From Fomitopsis serialis (taxonomy: Eukaryota > Basidiomycota > Agaricomycetes > Polyporales > Fomitopsidaceae), in NCBI RefSeq assembly GCF_022376445.1, contig NW_025954985.1, forward strand, positions 186,001-250,000: DNA of 64,000 nucleotides, written 5' to 3'. The notes under the pieces are model-generated. The model made no database searches and was not told where the DNA came from. It saw nothing but the letters and a program-made list of their open reading frames with translations. Both the position numbers and the translations under genes were made by a program. How positions within the stretch are numbered: position 1 is the stretch's first letter; every line of letters begins with the position of its first letter. Positions 11,763 to 23,745 of the stretch are shown here, one piece after another.

Positions 11763-12565
11763 ATGTTGTTCCTCCTCTGCGTCTATATGCTGGTCAAAGC
11801 TGCCGTAGACGCTCTTCCCGAAGGCCCACCTGTGCCAGCGTAAGTCTCAAACTTGGGATTATAAAACGGAAACTCAGGATTGCTTTCCTTTGTGACAGCG
11901 GCGTGAAGATCCGCTATGCCGGAACAGCGGACATCAGGCAGTTGAGTCGTTCCGATCGCGGCCACCGCGTGCTCAGCAATGTTGAGCTCCCCTACGTGCT
12001 CATTGTCCGGCTCACAAGTGGGAGATGTAAGCCTTCACTTGCTGCTGAACTGCCAGAGAAGTCATGCCTCTCATCATATAGATGTTGTTCTCGTCTCGCC
12101 GGATGCAATACTTCCCGTTCCACGCATTATGGTGCTGTCAGGCAGTACGGTGTACATCGTCTCAGAGGTATGATTTATTCCTCGAGGACATCTGGTAACT
12201 GGGCATTGATTTACACGTCGATTGTATAGCTTGAGTTAACGGTCCGCTGGGCCCACTCCACTGGCGATACCTTGAATTGGTTTGAAGCAAGGATCCCGGG
12301 CCCCTGGATTGAACCATTCGAGGAGTTCGCCGGCTGCTTCCTAATGAACTACGAATTTGCCCCGCGCGACACCGGCGTCGATGATGGAACCGACGCGTAT
12401 GAGATCACGCACGTCTACAATCGATTCGAAGGTTGTTGTATGTGGGGTTCTTTCGAGGACGACACGACATGGGCCCACGTTCGCGAAGCCTACTGGAGGA
12501 TCTTCGCTTTCTCCGTAGCCGTACACTATATGATCGCGGTCCTTAAGATTCTCGTAGCGATGTAG
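11763..12565 (+). CDS. Small membrane protein, family member A
   Basis: Exons 11763-11839, 11899-12026, 12082-12167 and 12230-12565 give 208 residues, with intron phases 2, 1, 0. A short hydrophobic start (LFLLCVYMLV) is followed by a PPVPAG linker and a domain with the pattern G-x-x-I-x-Y-A-G, here GVKIRYAGTADI. Next comes a strand-rich stretch ending YIVSE, then LELTVRW and an aromatic segment (NWFEARIPGPWIEPFEEFAG). An acidic stretch leads to a C-terminal helix, IFAFSVAVHYMIAVLKILV. The same order of blocks and the same phases occur at 14.0, 22.3 and 49.8 kb. I do not recognise the family. A single-pass or tail-anchored membrane protein with its main domain in one compartment is an inference from the hydrophobic segments. 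Confidence 0.72.
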
Positions 12566-14044
12566 CACGCGAATCCTTTCCTCTCCACATCCGAGCTACA
12601 TGTATATGGTCTCATCGCCCCGACTTTTGGACAAGGGTTCGCGAGGTCGACGTCGGTTCCCTTTTCGGCGCCATACCTTCCCGATCTGTCGTACACGCTT
12701 CCTTCCCTCCTCCACTCACCATCCCGTACTCCTTCTTCGCGCTCCCGCTTTCCAGAACGTCTCTACTTCTCTGCGTGTAGTTACAATGGGCTATGTCGCC
12801 GTATCTGTATCGATGCCTCTCCCACAATTCTCTCGCATTCGACCGGCACGTTATATGCGACGAGATGGTTCGCGTGTGCAAAGGGCAGCAGGTAGAAAAG
12901 GTCGTCGCGCGCATTGAGCATAGTCAGTTCTCCATGTGACATGGCAACCTAACTACTCCATCAGATACGTCGTCATCCGTCGCAGCGACACAGCGCCCAC
13001 TGGGCGGAGAAGTGTTGTAGGGCGCTGCAGTACTGCACAGACGAGGTACGTAAGGCACTAGAATGCACGCGATGATGCTGCTCTGCTACAGGACTCCGAA
13101 CCGGACAAGCTAGGCTAGCGCAGGAGTCGCGGGAGCTCGTGGAGGAGTACATGGGGGATGAAGGAGATCGGCAACCTCAATTTGTACTATCAGCACCTGC
13201 AACACTTCATCGAGCATGCGGTTAACCAGGTTGAGTACTCGTTGATGACGCAAGCTGAGCACAACACCACCTCCTATATTGTCGTGAGCTAACTTTCCCG
13301 TCCGAAGCGCGATCCTACGTTCGGACTCGAGTCAAGGCGATCGCGAGAGCGATAGCAGGGAAGGTGATGACGGAGGCCGCGCTGCCACTCTGATCGACAA
13401 GTTCGCCAAGTCGCAAGCCACCCTCATCGATCCAACGACCACGCAACATGCTCACATTGCTGTTTCTCGTAGGCGCGATTCAGCGAGGGCAGAGCTACGT
13501 AGGCGAGATGGAGCTCCCTCGTGGCAGGCGTGGCACCTCGTGCGGTATTGCGACCGTCATACAGCAACAACTTGATGAGTAGGAGACGCACCAGGCAGCA
13601 CCGCCTGGGACTTCGCTTCAAATTGCTGCGACCCGACGCACAGCGGTAATGTCTACGGGGTCTCGTCTAAGAATACTCACGTTGTTACGATATTGCAGAC
13701 ACCGCGCCGGAACGGAGGCCCGACCAGCGTTCTGAAGCACCCAGGATCCGACCTCAAGGAGACAGCTCTCAGCGATGGTGAAAACGTTCAATGCTCAACG
13801 TCGGGACCGTTAAACTCTAACGCCAAGCTTCAAGCGCTCACCTGGGATCACTTAGAACGATCGGAATGTCTGAAAATGGACGGACCGTGCCGTGTCCGCC
13901 AATCCCGTTCATCGGTCTATCCTCACGTGCTTTTACCTCGAGCCGCCGCTGGGTATGTTACTAGATATTGACAATGCATGCCTGTGCCACATGCAATATA
14001 TAAGGCGAAGTCAGAGCCGATCGACCTGCAGGCAAACGATCACC
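12566..14044. other. No complete gene; short protein-like fragments
   Basis: Plus-strand pieces such as IGNLNLYYQHLQHFIEHAVN (near 13.17 kb) and LIDKFAKSQATLID (near 13.4 kb) read like coding sequence but lie in different frames. I could not join them with good splice sites. They may be remnants of a gene or very small exons. Confidence 0.35.
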
Positions 14045-14715
14045 ATGGCCTTTCTTTCCGCCTTAGCCACTGCCTTTCAGTACACTCTTACGCTCATCTC
14101 ACAAGCACCCCCGATCATCGCGTATGTACCGTGTTCCTAACTCCTAGTATGACTGCTCAACATTGTTGGGCAGCGGGACAGATTTTTACTTCGCAGCCGA
14201 TTACCGAGTGATTAGCATCCGCCAAGCCGTTGTCGCTATTACAGGTGCTGATGCGACGCCCGGAGTACTGTTCTTTGTTCCGCTTCTCCATGGACATTGT
14301 AAGTTAACCCTGCCATCTGCTCTTGTGCTCGGGTTCTGATGGCCATCTCGACAGATACTTGCTTCGGCACCACAGTACCGATTAGGCAGGGTCAGAAGGC
14401 GACCCGATTTTTTTCGTGGGCGGTCAAGGTTATAGTCTGTGAGGCGAGTACCCAGCTGTCTACCTCGGATCTTAACTAAGCCATGTAGTACAGCCCGATT
14501 TGACGGTTTGCTGGGTCGACGCAGCAGCAGGGAAGGTGTATCAAGTGAGGCTGTGCACCCCGGAGAGCTTCCGGTCTCTCGTCAGTTGCTGCTTCGAGAC
14601 GAGGGACAGCGGAAGCATGCAGAGCATCAAGCGTTCCTGGCGCGCTTTCGTCTTACTAGTCTTGCTTTACATTGCTATCAACATCACAAAATTTGCTCTC
14701 AGTGTTACGCATTGA
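14045..14715 (+). CDS. Small membrane protein, family member B
   Basis: Exons 14045-14121, 14174-14298, 14355-14443 and 14494-14715 give 170 residues with the same phases, 2-1-0, as copy A. The first exon is the same length as in A (77 bases), and the coding length up to the end of exon 3 is also the same (291 bases). The order of blocks is a hydrophobic start with a PPIIAG linker, GTDFYFAADYRVISI, a beta-rich stretch ending VIVCE, PDLTVCW, VYQVRLCTPESFRSLVSCCF, and a C-terminal helix FVLLVLLYIAINITKFAL. The third intron appears to use a GC donor (gcgagt at 14444), which is rare but accepted. This copy lacks the acidic insert before the last helix that A has. Confidence 0.75.
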
Positions 14716-14795
14716 CATCGCCTGCCTATTTTCGCTCTCTGATACATTCTCATCTCTTTTTATCGATCTCCGAAAAAGTTGTATTGTAGCTACGA

Positions 14796-16512
14796 TTAAA
14801 AGTAATCGTCATCGTCAAAGAAGTCTTCCTCCTCCATCCAGACAGCAAGGATGTGTCTGAAGGTGCGCATTACAACAGCGAGCAGCATGGTTGCCAAGAA
14901 TACGGACGTCAAACTATGACCCAACGGGTGAGATGATAACGGTTGCGACGGAAAAATACACTCGCCTTGGGACGACAAGGTGGATCTTGAACCAAGTAAG
15001 CGCGCTGATGCGGGGAATACCAACGCTTCGCTTCAGATGAACCGAGTATGCATAGCCCTCGGCGAGGAGCAACTCTGTCTCTTGTCGGATAGACATGAGT
15101 AGTTTACGACCCGAAGACACGAGGCTTCGTAGATGTTCTGCCGGGTCATGAGAACCAGGGTCTCCCACGACATTGTCCTGGGGTGCAGTGTCTTGGTCGC
15201 CTTGGGCGCAGTCTGCCGGGTCTCTGTCGGCGCCTGCGTTTCGTTCACTTCCGTCCTCATCGACCGTACCCTCGCCCGAATGTGTGCGTCGGTTGCCTAG
15301 CCCGGCGGATACGCTATCGCTCGAGCCGGATTCGACAGAGCCAATCTGACTTGGTCCGTAGTCGACGAGCGTGTTGCTGAGCTCAACGAAGGCAGTCATA
15401 GCACTGTCGCAGGACGGTTGGGCGCCTTGATCGTCTTGTGCGACCGCAGACTGCGTACCTGCGGCCCGCTTCGCCTGGAGCGGTATCCCTGTGGGTGACA
15501 CGGGAGCATTTGACTCAGGCGTAGCGCCCCACTGCTGAAACGCCCACTTCACAGTTCGGCGAATCGAGTCTGTCAGCGCATAGAAGGCTTGCTGAAGGCA
15601 AAGAAGCACGTAAGGTTCCTTGTGAGGGAGACGGGCCCCATGAGTCGGGCACAGCGCCTTTGAGAGGTACGAGAGAACTTCCTCCAGGTTCAGCTTGAAA
15701 GCCTGTAGTTTACTGCACACTTCGTGTTGTAGATGGTCTGGATCCTCTGGGAAATAGTCAGCTCATGCGTGCCGCGCTGAAGATATCACCAGTACCCGAG
15801 GTCATAAACGAGCCTTCTATGTTGCATCTCACGGGAGAGGAGGCAGTCGCATGCGATGGTTCGGAGCATCGCAGCAGCTGGGCAATGAAGGCAATCCTAG
15901 AGCCTTGGATTCCGGGTCTGGCAAGAACCCGTCGATAGCGGTTCAGTCCGACTACATCAGCCGACAGCACGTCGGCGTAGACGTACGGCTTACCTAGACC
16001 GTTCAAAATCTGAATGTACGTCTTCTCTGCTCACCTCCGCATCTTTGGCATGGTCGGAATCTGTCTCGCCCTTTGTCATGTTTACGATGGATCGCGTTCG
16101 GGCTAGCCACTGCACGTCCCGATGAACCGTGCTACCCGGGCCAGGCAGCAAATCATGATCAACGTACCATACTCAAGTGTTGAAGAGACTGATTTACACC
16201 ACCGTTGCTGAGCAGGTGGGGAATTCCTTGGGTAGGCCCCGTATGGACTTTGTCGTTGATGCGATCGAGTATTTCTCCAATGCCGCCGTCGCTTTCAACA
16301 TCAATAAGTTCATCGAGCAAAGCGTCGATCGTTTGACCGAGTGTTCTTGAGAGGACTCCTGCCAAGGCACGTTTCCGTTCCAAAGAAGGTAAATTGTCGT
16401 ATGCAACACCTTCACAGATCGGTTCGGCAGCCGATGAGCCACGGGCGATAGTGTCGTAGAGAACCAGTAATAACAGTTGGTCTATAAGCGTTGTCTGGCA
16501 TTGAGTATGCAT
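14796..16512 (-). CDS. Unknown tail-anchored protein with acidic C-terminus
   Basis: Exons 16512-16168, 16109-16035, 16009-15796, 15746-14993 and 14913-14796 join in phase to give 501 residues. I do not recognise it. The N-terminal half is helical and leucine-rich (IDQLLLLVLYDTIARG, LGQTIDALLDELIDVE). The middle third is acidic and low in complexity (ADRDPADCAQGDQDTAPQDN). The last exon encodes one membrane helix, SVFLATMLLAVVMRTF, followed by the striking tail MEEEDFFDDDDYF, whose charge would keep it on one side of the membrane. It is convergent with family A-B, whose copies end just upstream on the other strand. The gap between the two stop codons at 14.7-14.8 kb is about 80 bases. Confidence 0.68.
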
Positions 16513-16727
16513 ATCCAGTGAGAGACAGCAGAGAGCGTGTAGTGTAACAGCAGATCAAGCTTCGGTGACAGAGCCCCGGCCTAATAGCGAGACAAAGGTG
16601 CACGCGCCACAAAGGTGCGAGGCGGGCCTGAGCGCCGGGCGGCGTTTGAGTAGGCAACACTATCCATACCACTGCGTCGCACTCAGCTTCAGAAACCTCG
16701 TTTCATACGCATCATCCACAGCACTAC

Positions 16728-17946
16728 ATGCCCGATACATCCATTAGAGAACCGGCTTCTACTCGATGGACGGTCACATTCCCGGTGTCGAGTGGCGATT
16801 ATCCAACCCACTTCGAACTACCATCATTCGGGGTCAAGGATCAACATGGTACTGGTCATATTTTCACACTACGTCGTCGGTATGCAGCCGATATTTCGAT
16901 GGTGGTAAGTGGGGAGCTCGCCTTATTCAAAATGAGCCAAGTTATATACAAAGACTGCAGCCATCCGCTACAAGCGCCCCGCGCTCAAAAGCCAAGAGTG
17001 AAGAGGCAGGATCACCTAGCCAACATGCACGTAGGAACATTTGCGACGTTCATGCGATGCTTGTATCGCTCATTTTTTTTGCGACGCCTATGGGACGCAT
17101 AAAGCGCACGTTGCGTTCAGTATTGAAGAGTCTCTCGATAACATTTTTCCCGCACCGCTTGATTTCAATGAGGTATTTGTCCCCTCTGCGTCCGCGGTCA
17201 CATCGTTGTTCATGCATAATTTTTTAGAATCAACCCTTCGACCCGGAAAATGCAGAGGAGAATGATGAAGGTGCAACAGGCGCTGCAGTAATCGAGAGGC
17301 AGGGTGATGACGATGTCCGAAACCTACTCGATAGCGAAAGGAGGCGGAGCCGCAAGGGCAAACAACCAGAACGCCGCGATGTTCTCCAAAGATGGCCCGC
17401 CGAGCGTAGATCGCAGGCTGAGTCGAAATCTCCCGATATGTCATTTGAGGGCAACGCCCAAGGCAGCAGGCACGGCAACGGTATCATTCGGGAGCCTGAG
17501 CCTGGCCCTTCGTCGAGATCTCCTGATGCTGAACCGGTATGGAGGCAGCTTCTCTTTTTTGCGGGCAGATACTGAATCTCCATTAGAGCATGATACATAT
17601 GAAGCGTAAAATCCGGAAAGCCAAGCTAGACTACACATGGCACGCGAATGCAGGGCCAACTCCCATTGCGAAGCCTCCGTCCACTCTTGACGCAGATGAT
17701 CTTGGAACACTATTCCTACATCGTATCCTGAGCGCGAATGGCAAGGTGACGGACGCCGTACAAGTATGGATGTGGGATCAGTTTGATGACGGTTCAACTG
17801 GTTGGCGAAGTATCAACGAGTCCAACCTTCCTCATCACCCTATGTCGCCTGAACTCACGCTATCGTTCACGCCTACCGGGGACCCCAGTTGGATCGGTCC
17901 GGTTACTGCAAAGCGTCCGCGCGCATTGCCACGAATTATGACATAA
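16728..17946 (+). CDS. Unknown protein with basic/acidic disordered middle
   Basis: Exons 16728-16904, 16961-17030, 17105-17172, 17228-17536 and 17605-17946 join in phase to give 321 residues. The order is a folded-looking start (RWTVTFPVSSGDYPTHFELP), a short Ser/Lys linker and the block VAFSIEESLDNIFPAPLDFN. A charged disordered stretch follows (NAEENDEGATGA, then RRRSRKGKQPERRDV). The last exon holds a second compact block, TLFLHRILSANGKVTDAV, then VWMWDQFDDGSTGW. No known domain is evident to me. The start lies 215 bases from the divergently oriented 14.8-16.5 kb gene, so the two may share a promoter region. Confidence 0.62.
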
Positions 17947-18488
17947 TGGCGGGATTTAAAGCCACGAATTGGGGGTGGCAGGATGTTAGGCTCGATCGCA
18001 AGTGGAATGGGGGGTATATCAAATGGCAAACAATTTAGCTACCTAACATTGCGACGAAGAAAACGATGGCGAGATCAGAGATGGAGGAGGAGTCTGGTTC
18101 CTGGGCCTGATAATCTACTACTGTACACTCGACCATTCGCTACAAGCGTGTTGTGTGTGCCGGAACTTCCTGCGATATTGTTGTCTCCGTTCCCCGCCTC
18201 CATACGATGAGTCGCATAACATCAGAGCTGGATCAAGCACGCCACTCGCCGGTGCACTGCCGAAGGGAAAGGCCGTCGAGGCCGCAGGAAATTTAAATAC
18301 AGTGCAAGCCCAGTTCGGTAGAGAATCAGTCCCGAACGATCCGTCGAACATGCTCCGCTTACCGATCCGCATACGTATACGTTTGTTCTCCTATGATTAC
18401 TTTGACAAGAATGTAGCGGCGGATCCTGCGGTGTCTATATTATGCCCAGGATATTGATCGCGCCTGCCCGAGGTGCCCTGACCTGTTC

Positions 18489-18568
18489 CGTGGATGGGTG
18501 CGCGAGCGAGCGGGCGAACGGAAAGGCGAACGAATGGGCGAACGAATGACAGAATGGGCGAACGAAAT
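18489..18568. repeat. Short GCGAACGAAT-type tandem repeats
   Basis: Variants of gggcgaacg(aat) recur about six times. The complementary cgcccactcgccc pattern dominates 27.2-27.7 kb. This looks like a simple purine-skewed array without coding content. Confidence 0.5.
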
Positions 18569-18774
18569 ATTGCGAATCAATGCCAGTCGATAAAGCAAGT
18601 ACTGGGCCCGTGTACACTTATTTAGTAGCGACGTACCGATCAGTGGTCTTCGATCTAGATCTAGGATAATCACATCGGTGAAAGTGCACGAACTCGGACG
18701 CACTGCCGGCGACGCACCCTGAGACTTGTTGCCCGGCACCTCACCGTCTCCTAGTCTCCGGTCGCCTCGATATC

Positions 18775-20085
18775 ATGATTGGATCCTCAAACCACGTCGT
18801 ATCCAGCAGTATTGTCACGAAGATGAAGGAGGCAAACATGGCGATGGCGAAGGTAATGAGGGAGGAGGAGGAGGAGGGGGATCATGCCGCAGATGAAGAC
18901 GTGGATGAACTCGAGGAGAGCGATGTCGACGGCCCAGAACGTGCGGAGGAGCGGCGCCAAGTGAACATCAAGGTCAGTGTACCATACGTTCACACTTGTT
19001 GTGCCGTTCACAACGTTCTCCGTTAGTTCCACGGCGACTATAGATGTGATTACTGCAAGCGTGCTGAGGAATGGGCACAAAAACGGGCAGCGAAGGTTGT
19101 GAAGGGCCCCAGTGAAATCACACCGTTCATTTGCACGATCTCTGGGAGACGGAAGCGTTGCGACTTCTGCTCAAAGGGCCGGCGCACACCCTGCTCGCTT
19201 CAGGTGAGTGTTTGCTCGTCCTTACGCCACATTCAGTGATGTGCTGAATTTTGGGCACAAGCCATATCTCATCAACAATTTGATCAGCGTTGATAAGGAC
19301 CTTGTCGGCACATACACAATCAACCACGCTCCCGAGGCCACAGTTACTGGCATCGAGTCCAACAACAAGATCTACTCGGCAGTCCGCGTACAGGACAGTT
19401 TGCCTCGAACGAAGCGTATGACCAGCCCCGCAAAGCCCAAGCGCAAGAACGCAGTGAAAGCAGCGAAAAGGGTCGCAAGGGCTCGCAGCAGCGCAAGCCT
19501 GCCCCGCAAGCGTGCTCAACCTATCGCCACCTCAGTAACTGGATCGTCTTCGCATTCAAATAACTCGCAAAGTCATGTCGAGACCGATCTTCTGAACCAG
19601 GAGGGATCTCGTCTCCGCAGCACTGCGGAGGAGGCCCTAGATGGCCTGTGCAGTGATGTCCGCAGACTCGAGAGCGAGATGTACGAACTTCGCAACACAT
19701 TGGAAGCCGAGCGGGCATTCCGGAAGGAGGTAGCAGTCGATCTCGCCAAACTTCGCAGTGAGATGGATGACCTACGCGCCGGCGCTGGTGCGCGCTCCTT
19801 GGCCGCTCTTGAACTGGATATATCAGCGTTCGTTGCCAAGGTTAGGAGGCAGTTGGGCAGTGTCGATGATCGCGGTGATCGTGGCGTAAGTTCATGTCCA
19901 TGACTTATGTTTCCCCCGCTAATGACTGGTATGAACCCTGTTACCGTCAGACGACCCATCAAGCGGCTGGTATGTCCAGTGAGCCTGGCGAAGGCAACGA
20001 CGGCCACGGTGCTACGGTGAATATCACTGCACCGATCACCTCCTCTGGTCCCAAAGTTGGACATCGCATGGAGATCTCGTCATGA
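18775..20085 (+). CDS. Cysteine-cluster, coiled-coil protein
   Basis: Exons 18775-18972, 19027-19203, 19394-19885 and 19951-20085 give about 333 residues. The first exon is acidic (REEEEEGDHAADEDVDELEE). The second holds a probable zinc-binding cluster: YRCDYCKRAEE, then a lone cysteine in PFICTISG, then KRCDFCSKGRRTPCSLQ. The third is basic (AKRVARARSSASLPRKR) and then forms a coiled coil of about 70 residues (VRRLESEMYELRNTLEAERA onward). This layout of acidic start, Cys pairs, basic region and coiled coil suits a DNA-binding or chromatin protein that dimerises, but I cannot name a family. The second intron is the least certain. The chosen acceptor at 19393 keeps the frame but makes an intron of 190 bases; nearer acceptors give a stop. 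Confidence 0.62.
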
Positions 20086-20503
20086 CACTATAGTGCCTTC
20101 GCTTTTGGAGACAATAAACAGTACATGCCGCTGTTTGGGTTGGTGCAATGCGCGACGTGTAGAGTACCGAGGCAGCTTCGCAGTGTATACTATCTGATTG
20201 TACGTGCGAGCGCAGCTTGAACGCGCCCGCCGCGAAACGTCTATACTCGTTTACTTTCTTCGATCGCACGGCGATGACCAATATTGTTTTTCCGTTACGC
20301 CTACGGACAACACTACCTCGCAATGTCGATAATTCTTCTCCCACTAAGCAGCTCCTCCGCGCGCGACTCGGGGTGCCGATATGTTTTCGAGTTCGACATG
20401 AGGAGGAGGCGGCGCTAATGATGAGTTACGTCATCCTCTCACGCCCCGCGACCTCAGCGCTCAGCCCGACGACTTGCAGCCCGTCGCAGGCCCGTCGTGC
20501 TAC

Positions 20504-21301
20504 ATGCGGCGGCGCTCAAGCGCTCAACGCTCACCACCCCCACCACCCCTGCACCACCCCGCAGCTGCTGCAGCTCCGTCGCAGCCCCGCCGTCGTTGTT
20601 CGTCTGAGGCCAGCCCGGAACAAAGGGACCCGCCAGCTGGCGGGTTGAAGCACGGCGGCTTAGCCCGCGTGGACGTCCGCCAGGTCGACATGGGAGTCGA
20701 CATGAAGTGTCGGCGCGACGAATCCCTGCGAAACGTTGGCAGGATATCGCTTCTAAGCGTGGATCTGTAAGTGCGTTCTCTGCGTGTCCTTACGCAAAGG
20801 TGACCTATACGCAGGAGACTGTCGCCGATGGCGGGTTCACCGTCACCCGAAACCGACCCACAGGTTCAAGGCGACGACCTCCTCCGTTTCATGCCCTCGA
20901 CCGTGGACGGGATAGTGTCAGCAGCGAGGGTCAGTCTCAGCGATCGCAGCGTAGCGGGTGCGTCTGTGTCGCAGCAAAGCAACAGAGACAAAGGGCGGCG
21001 AGCTCCAAGTCGCGCAGCCAGTGGGGCGGTACCGTAGGAGGGCTACGCCCGGGTGCGAAGAAGAGGTGCGCGGTGTGGAATGAAATCTTTCATTTGATAC
21101 TAACTCGTTTTCCTCAACGGACAGCAAGCCCCTTACCATGTACTTGCCGCGCCGGATGCGCTGGCGAAGACATTGCTTGCCGCGAAGATATCCGAACTGC
21201 AGCCCCCCCCCATACTCGGAATGCAGTGTCGCCGATCGTTTCGCGGTGCCAACGCAAGGACTGAAGCCACGTCGTTGCAGTCGTGTCGTCGAGACAAGTA
21301 A
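20504..21301 (+). CDS. Unknown small basic protein
   Basis: Exons 20504-20766, 20815-20929, 20975-21028 and 21125-21301 join in phase to give 202 residues. The first exon is low in complexity (PPPPPLHHPAAAAAPSQP). The second has the compact stretch DDLLRFMPSTVDGIVSAAR. The last has YHVLAAPDALAKTLLAAKIS and a basic end. The intron before the last exon has a textbook branch site (gatactaac) about 25 bases from its acceptor. The stop TAA overlaps a good donor (aagtaaga), so a further exon is possible. The open frame extends upstream of the chosen ATG, so the start is uncertain. Confidence 0.42.
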
Positions 21302-21842
21302 GAAGTACTCAGTTCGTGTCTGCCGGTCTCATGACTACTCTACAGTCTCTGTCATTGAGAAGACTGTCGCACGTCTACTAGTAGCGCGCTCGCGACGACC
21401 TGGAAGGCGGAGACGCGAGGCCAGGACAAGCGCCGCCGACTCGGAAACGCTGGGGGTCGCGATCGTAGATAGCCCTATTTTTGAGCTACCAGCCTCGCGC
21501 CGAGACAATGGTCCCCTGTCCACAAGCGTTCAAACTTCAAGCTTCAAAGCTTCAAAGCCGGAAGAGGACTCAAAAGACGCCCGTCGCCCGGATAGGTGCT
21601 CATATGCTTGTTGTACGAAGCTTTCTTATTCCAGCCATTACTTCCCGATCCGATTCCATATAACCGCTTTCTCTTCATGCATTGCGCTTCCCTTCAAGTT
21701 CGAACTACTATTTCCCTCTGACTCATCTCGCTGTCCTCTTTTACTTTCCATGACTCTCGTGCTCTTGTCGCAACACGGTCTGCTTGCGCAAGGCACTACG
21801 TCGGGTAGCGAGTCGAAAATGGCATCAGAGGCGCGTATCGAG

Positions 21843-22314
21843 CAAATAAGCTTCCCTTCGTATTTGGCGGCCTGAACACTCTACTAGAACCACCGCCATC
21901 TATCGCACCGGCCCTACATCCACCTCCTACTCGTCGACCGCCGTGCAACTGGAGATTTGCACGTTTTGGTCGGTTTCGTCGCCGCGCAGGTTCTCTCTCT
22001 GACAAGGTCCTCTATCTCAAGCCCTTCGTCCACAGCAGACTCTTTGACCATCTGCGCTCGGAGGTTTGTGTTGGGTGTTGCTCCTGGATGCTTCAGGCTT
22101 TCGTGTGCGCAGGTGGCGACGAGTGGACAATGAAGGTTAAACTGTCAAGCATTGTTCCTGGTTGTTGCTTTGTTCCATTCAGGTTCCATTTACGAGTGAC
22201 GGTGCGTATATATGGGGTGCCATGCCTCGCATCGAGGTATCACAGGCCTCATACCCCGCTGTACGGTTTCTGCCTCCCATGGAAGGCGACGCGACAAGAG
22301 TCTTCATATGCTAC
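21843..22314 (+). CDS. Possible upstream exons leading into family member C
   Basis: A frame with VLYLKPFVHSRLFDHLRSE (to about 22.07 kb) can splice through a small exon encoding GDEWTMK into VPFTSDGAYIWGAMPRIEVS. The last of these runs in frame, without a stop, into the methionines at which I start copy C. Either C has a 90-residue N-terminal extension that A, B and D lack, or this is the end of another gene. A related phrase, DVLYPKPYVHLTALRPP, occurs on the plus strand near 27.04 kb. Confidence 0.3.
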
Positions 22315-23036
22315 ATGTTGTACATGAGCTGGTTCCTGATTGGCGATCCGCCGCCCACCCCACTGTCAGCATTAGGTTTCTCCTGCCTGTTCTCGCCACT
22401 GATGAGTGTTCTCGACATAGGGGGACAACTATCTGCTTTGCTGGAGACGTGTTGGACTTCAAGCAAATTCACCCTCCTCGTGCACTCCTACCAGTCGATC
22501 GCGAGACGCCAACTTCGATGCTGTTCGTGCAGCTCTCTGATGAAACCTGTGAGTAGGTGTGGGATGGTCTAGAATATGTCCGCTCATTGATTTTCTAGAT
22601 GCGGTTGTTATTCACCCGAACAACCAGCTGGTAGGCAGTCCAAGCATGCTCCTGAGCGACGCGACTGCAGTGGCAGCGAATGAGGTGAGGATGCCGCCTC
22701 TGACATTGGTTGATTGTGTGTTCACGGGGCCGGGCTCGATAGCAACTTCTGATTGTTGCCTGGAGCCATGTCGTTCAAGGCCAGCTGCGGTGGTACCAGG
22801 TGAAGTTGCGCGATCGCGTCGATTTCTGGGCGGTGATCCAGTGCTTCCACCAGCGAGCGGAAGAAGTCGGCCAGGACTTCGACCCCGGAGTCATGGATGA
22901 GCTCGCGACTATTGAACACCGTTTTGACGCGATCATGGACTATGGTGCCTTTGAGGATGACTGGACCGCGTTCGACGCGGTCATATGTATAGGTGGGGTG
23001 ACCTTAACATTCTTCGTGGCGCTCTATGTGCAATAG
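22279..23036 (+). CDS. Small membrane protein, family member C
   Basis: Exons 22279-22364, 22421-22548, 22599-22684 and 22785-23036 give 183 residues, with phases 2-1-0 as in A, B and D. Shared blocks are a PPPTPLG linker, GTTICFAGDVLDFKQ, a stretch ending MLFVQLSDETY, then AVVIHPNNQLVGSP ending VAANE. They are followed by LRWYQVKLRDRVDFWAVIQC and a final helix FDAVICIGGVTLTFFVAL. The core phrase W-x-x-V-x-L ... F-W-x-x-x-x-C-F lines up with copy D (WFEVKLTSIPDFWRLNRCF). The region between that core and the helix is acidic. The start could be the ATG at 22279 or at 22315. Confidence 0.68.
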
Positions 23037-23492
23037 TGTATCACCAACGTTAATCGAGAGTGCTGTAATTGAGACTGCTACGTAGGCTAGGCGTAGATAC
23101 GAATTGTACGTAACATGCATCGAGAGTGGCTGGCTTATAGCCTTACAACAACTGTGTGCACCTCTCGCGTCGTCTGCACCGTGTCACGGTGTCCAAGAGC
23201 CTTGGCCAACATCTCCTCTGCCCGTTTGACATCAATATCAGGTCGCCGCGATCGACGAAATGGCCTCCCCGTTCGATGAGAGTGGCCCATAGTGGCGACG
23301 GCGCTCCGACAGCGATGCGGCGTGCGATGATGCCTCTGAGCTCTAGAACTTGGCACATCACGTCTATGAACAGCAGGCTAGCATTGATTTAGTCGCGCGG
23401 ACCAAAGGGAGGCTCAATATTTCCGTAAATGGTCGTATACCAAGAGGTCGAGTCTCCTGCGCTTCTCACCGGGCTACCCTCCGGTGCTGCAT

Positions 23493-23745
23493 TCAGTCGT
23501 GCAGCTCGTCCTCCTCGTGGTCGTGACCCAGCACACCCAACAACCGTTCGCGACACGCATCCGTGCCTCAATACACGAAGCCCTCCTCGTTGCCTCCGTC
23601 GTCGTGCGTATGGCCATCCGGGCCCTTCTCCGTGTCGCTCATGAGTTCCTCCAGGCGCGCCGCGTAGTCTTCCGGATGGTCGTTCTGCACCTCTCCATCC
23701 TCGCCGTCCGAGAAGCCAAGCCCACCGTGCTTTCGTGACCCATGC
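23493..23745 (-). pseudogene. VPS8: Probable inverted N-terminal piece of the VPS8 relic
   Basis: On the minus strand an acidic frame reads GFSDGEDGEVQNDHPEDYAA, then RLEELMSDTEKGPDG, then ERLLGVLGHDHEEDELHD, with one internal TGA. This is the style of the disordered start of fungal VPS8. It would precede the plus-strand segment that begins at 23739 (VEREAERSLLHDVEE). The two pieces therefore look like one gene broken by an inversion near 23.74 kb. The assignment of this acidic piece rests on composition and position and is weaker than that of the plus-strand part. Confidence 0.42.
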
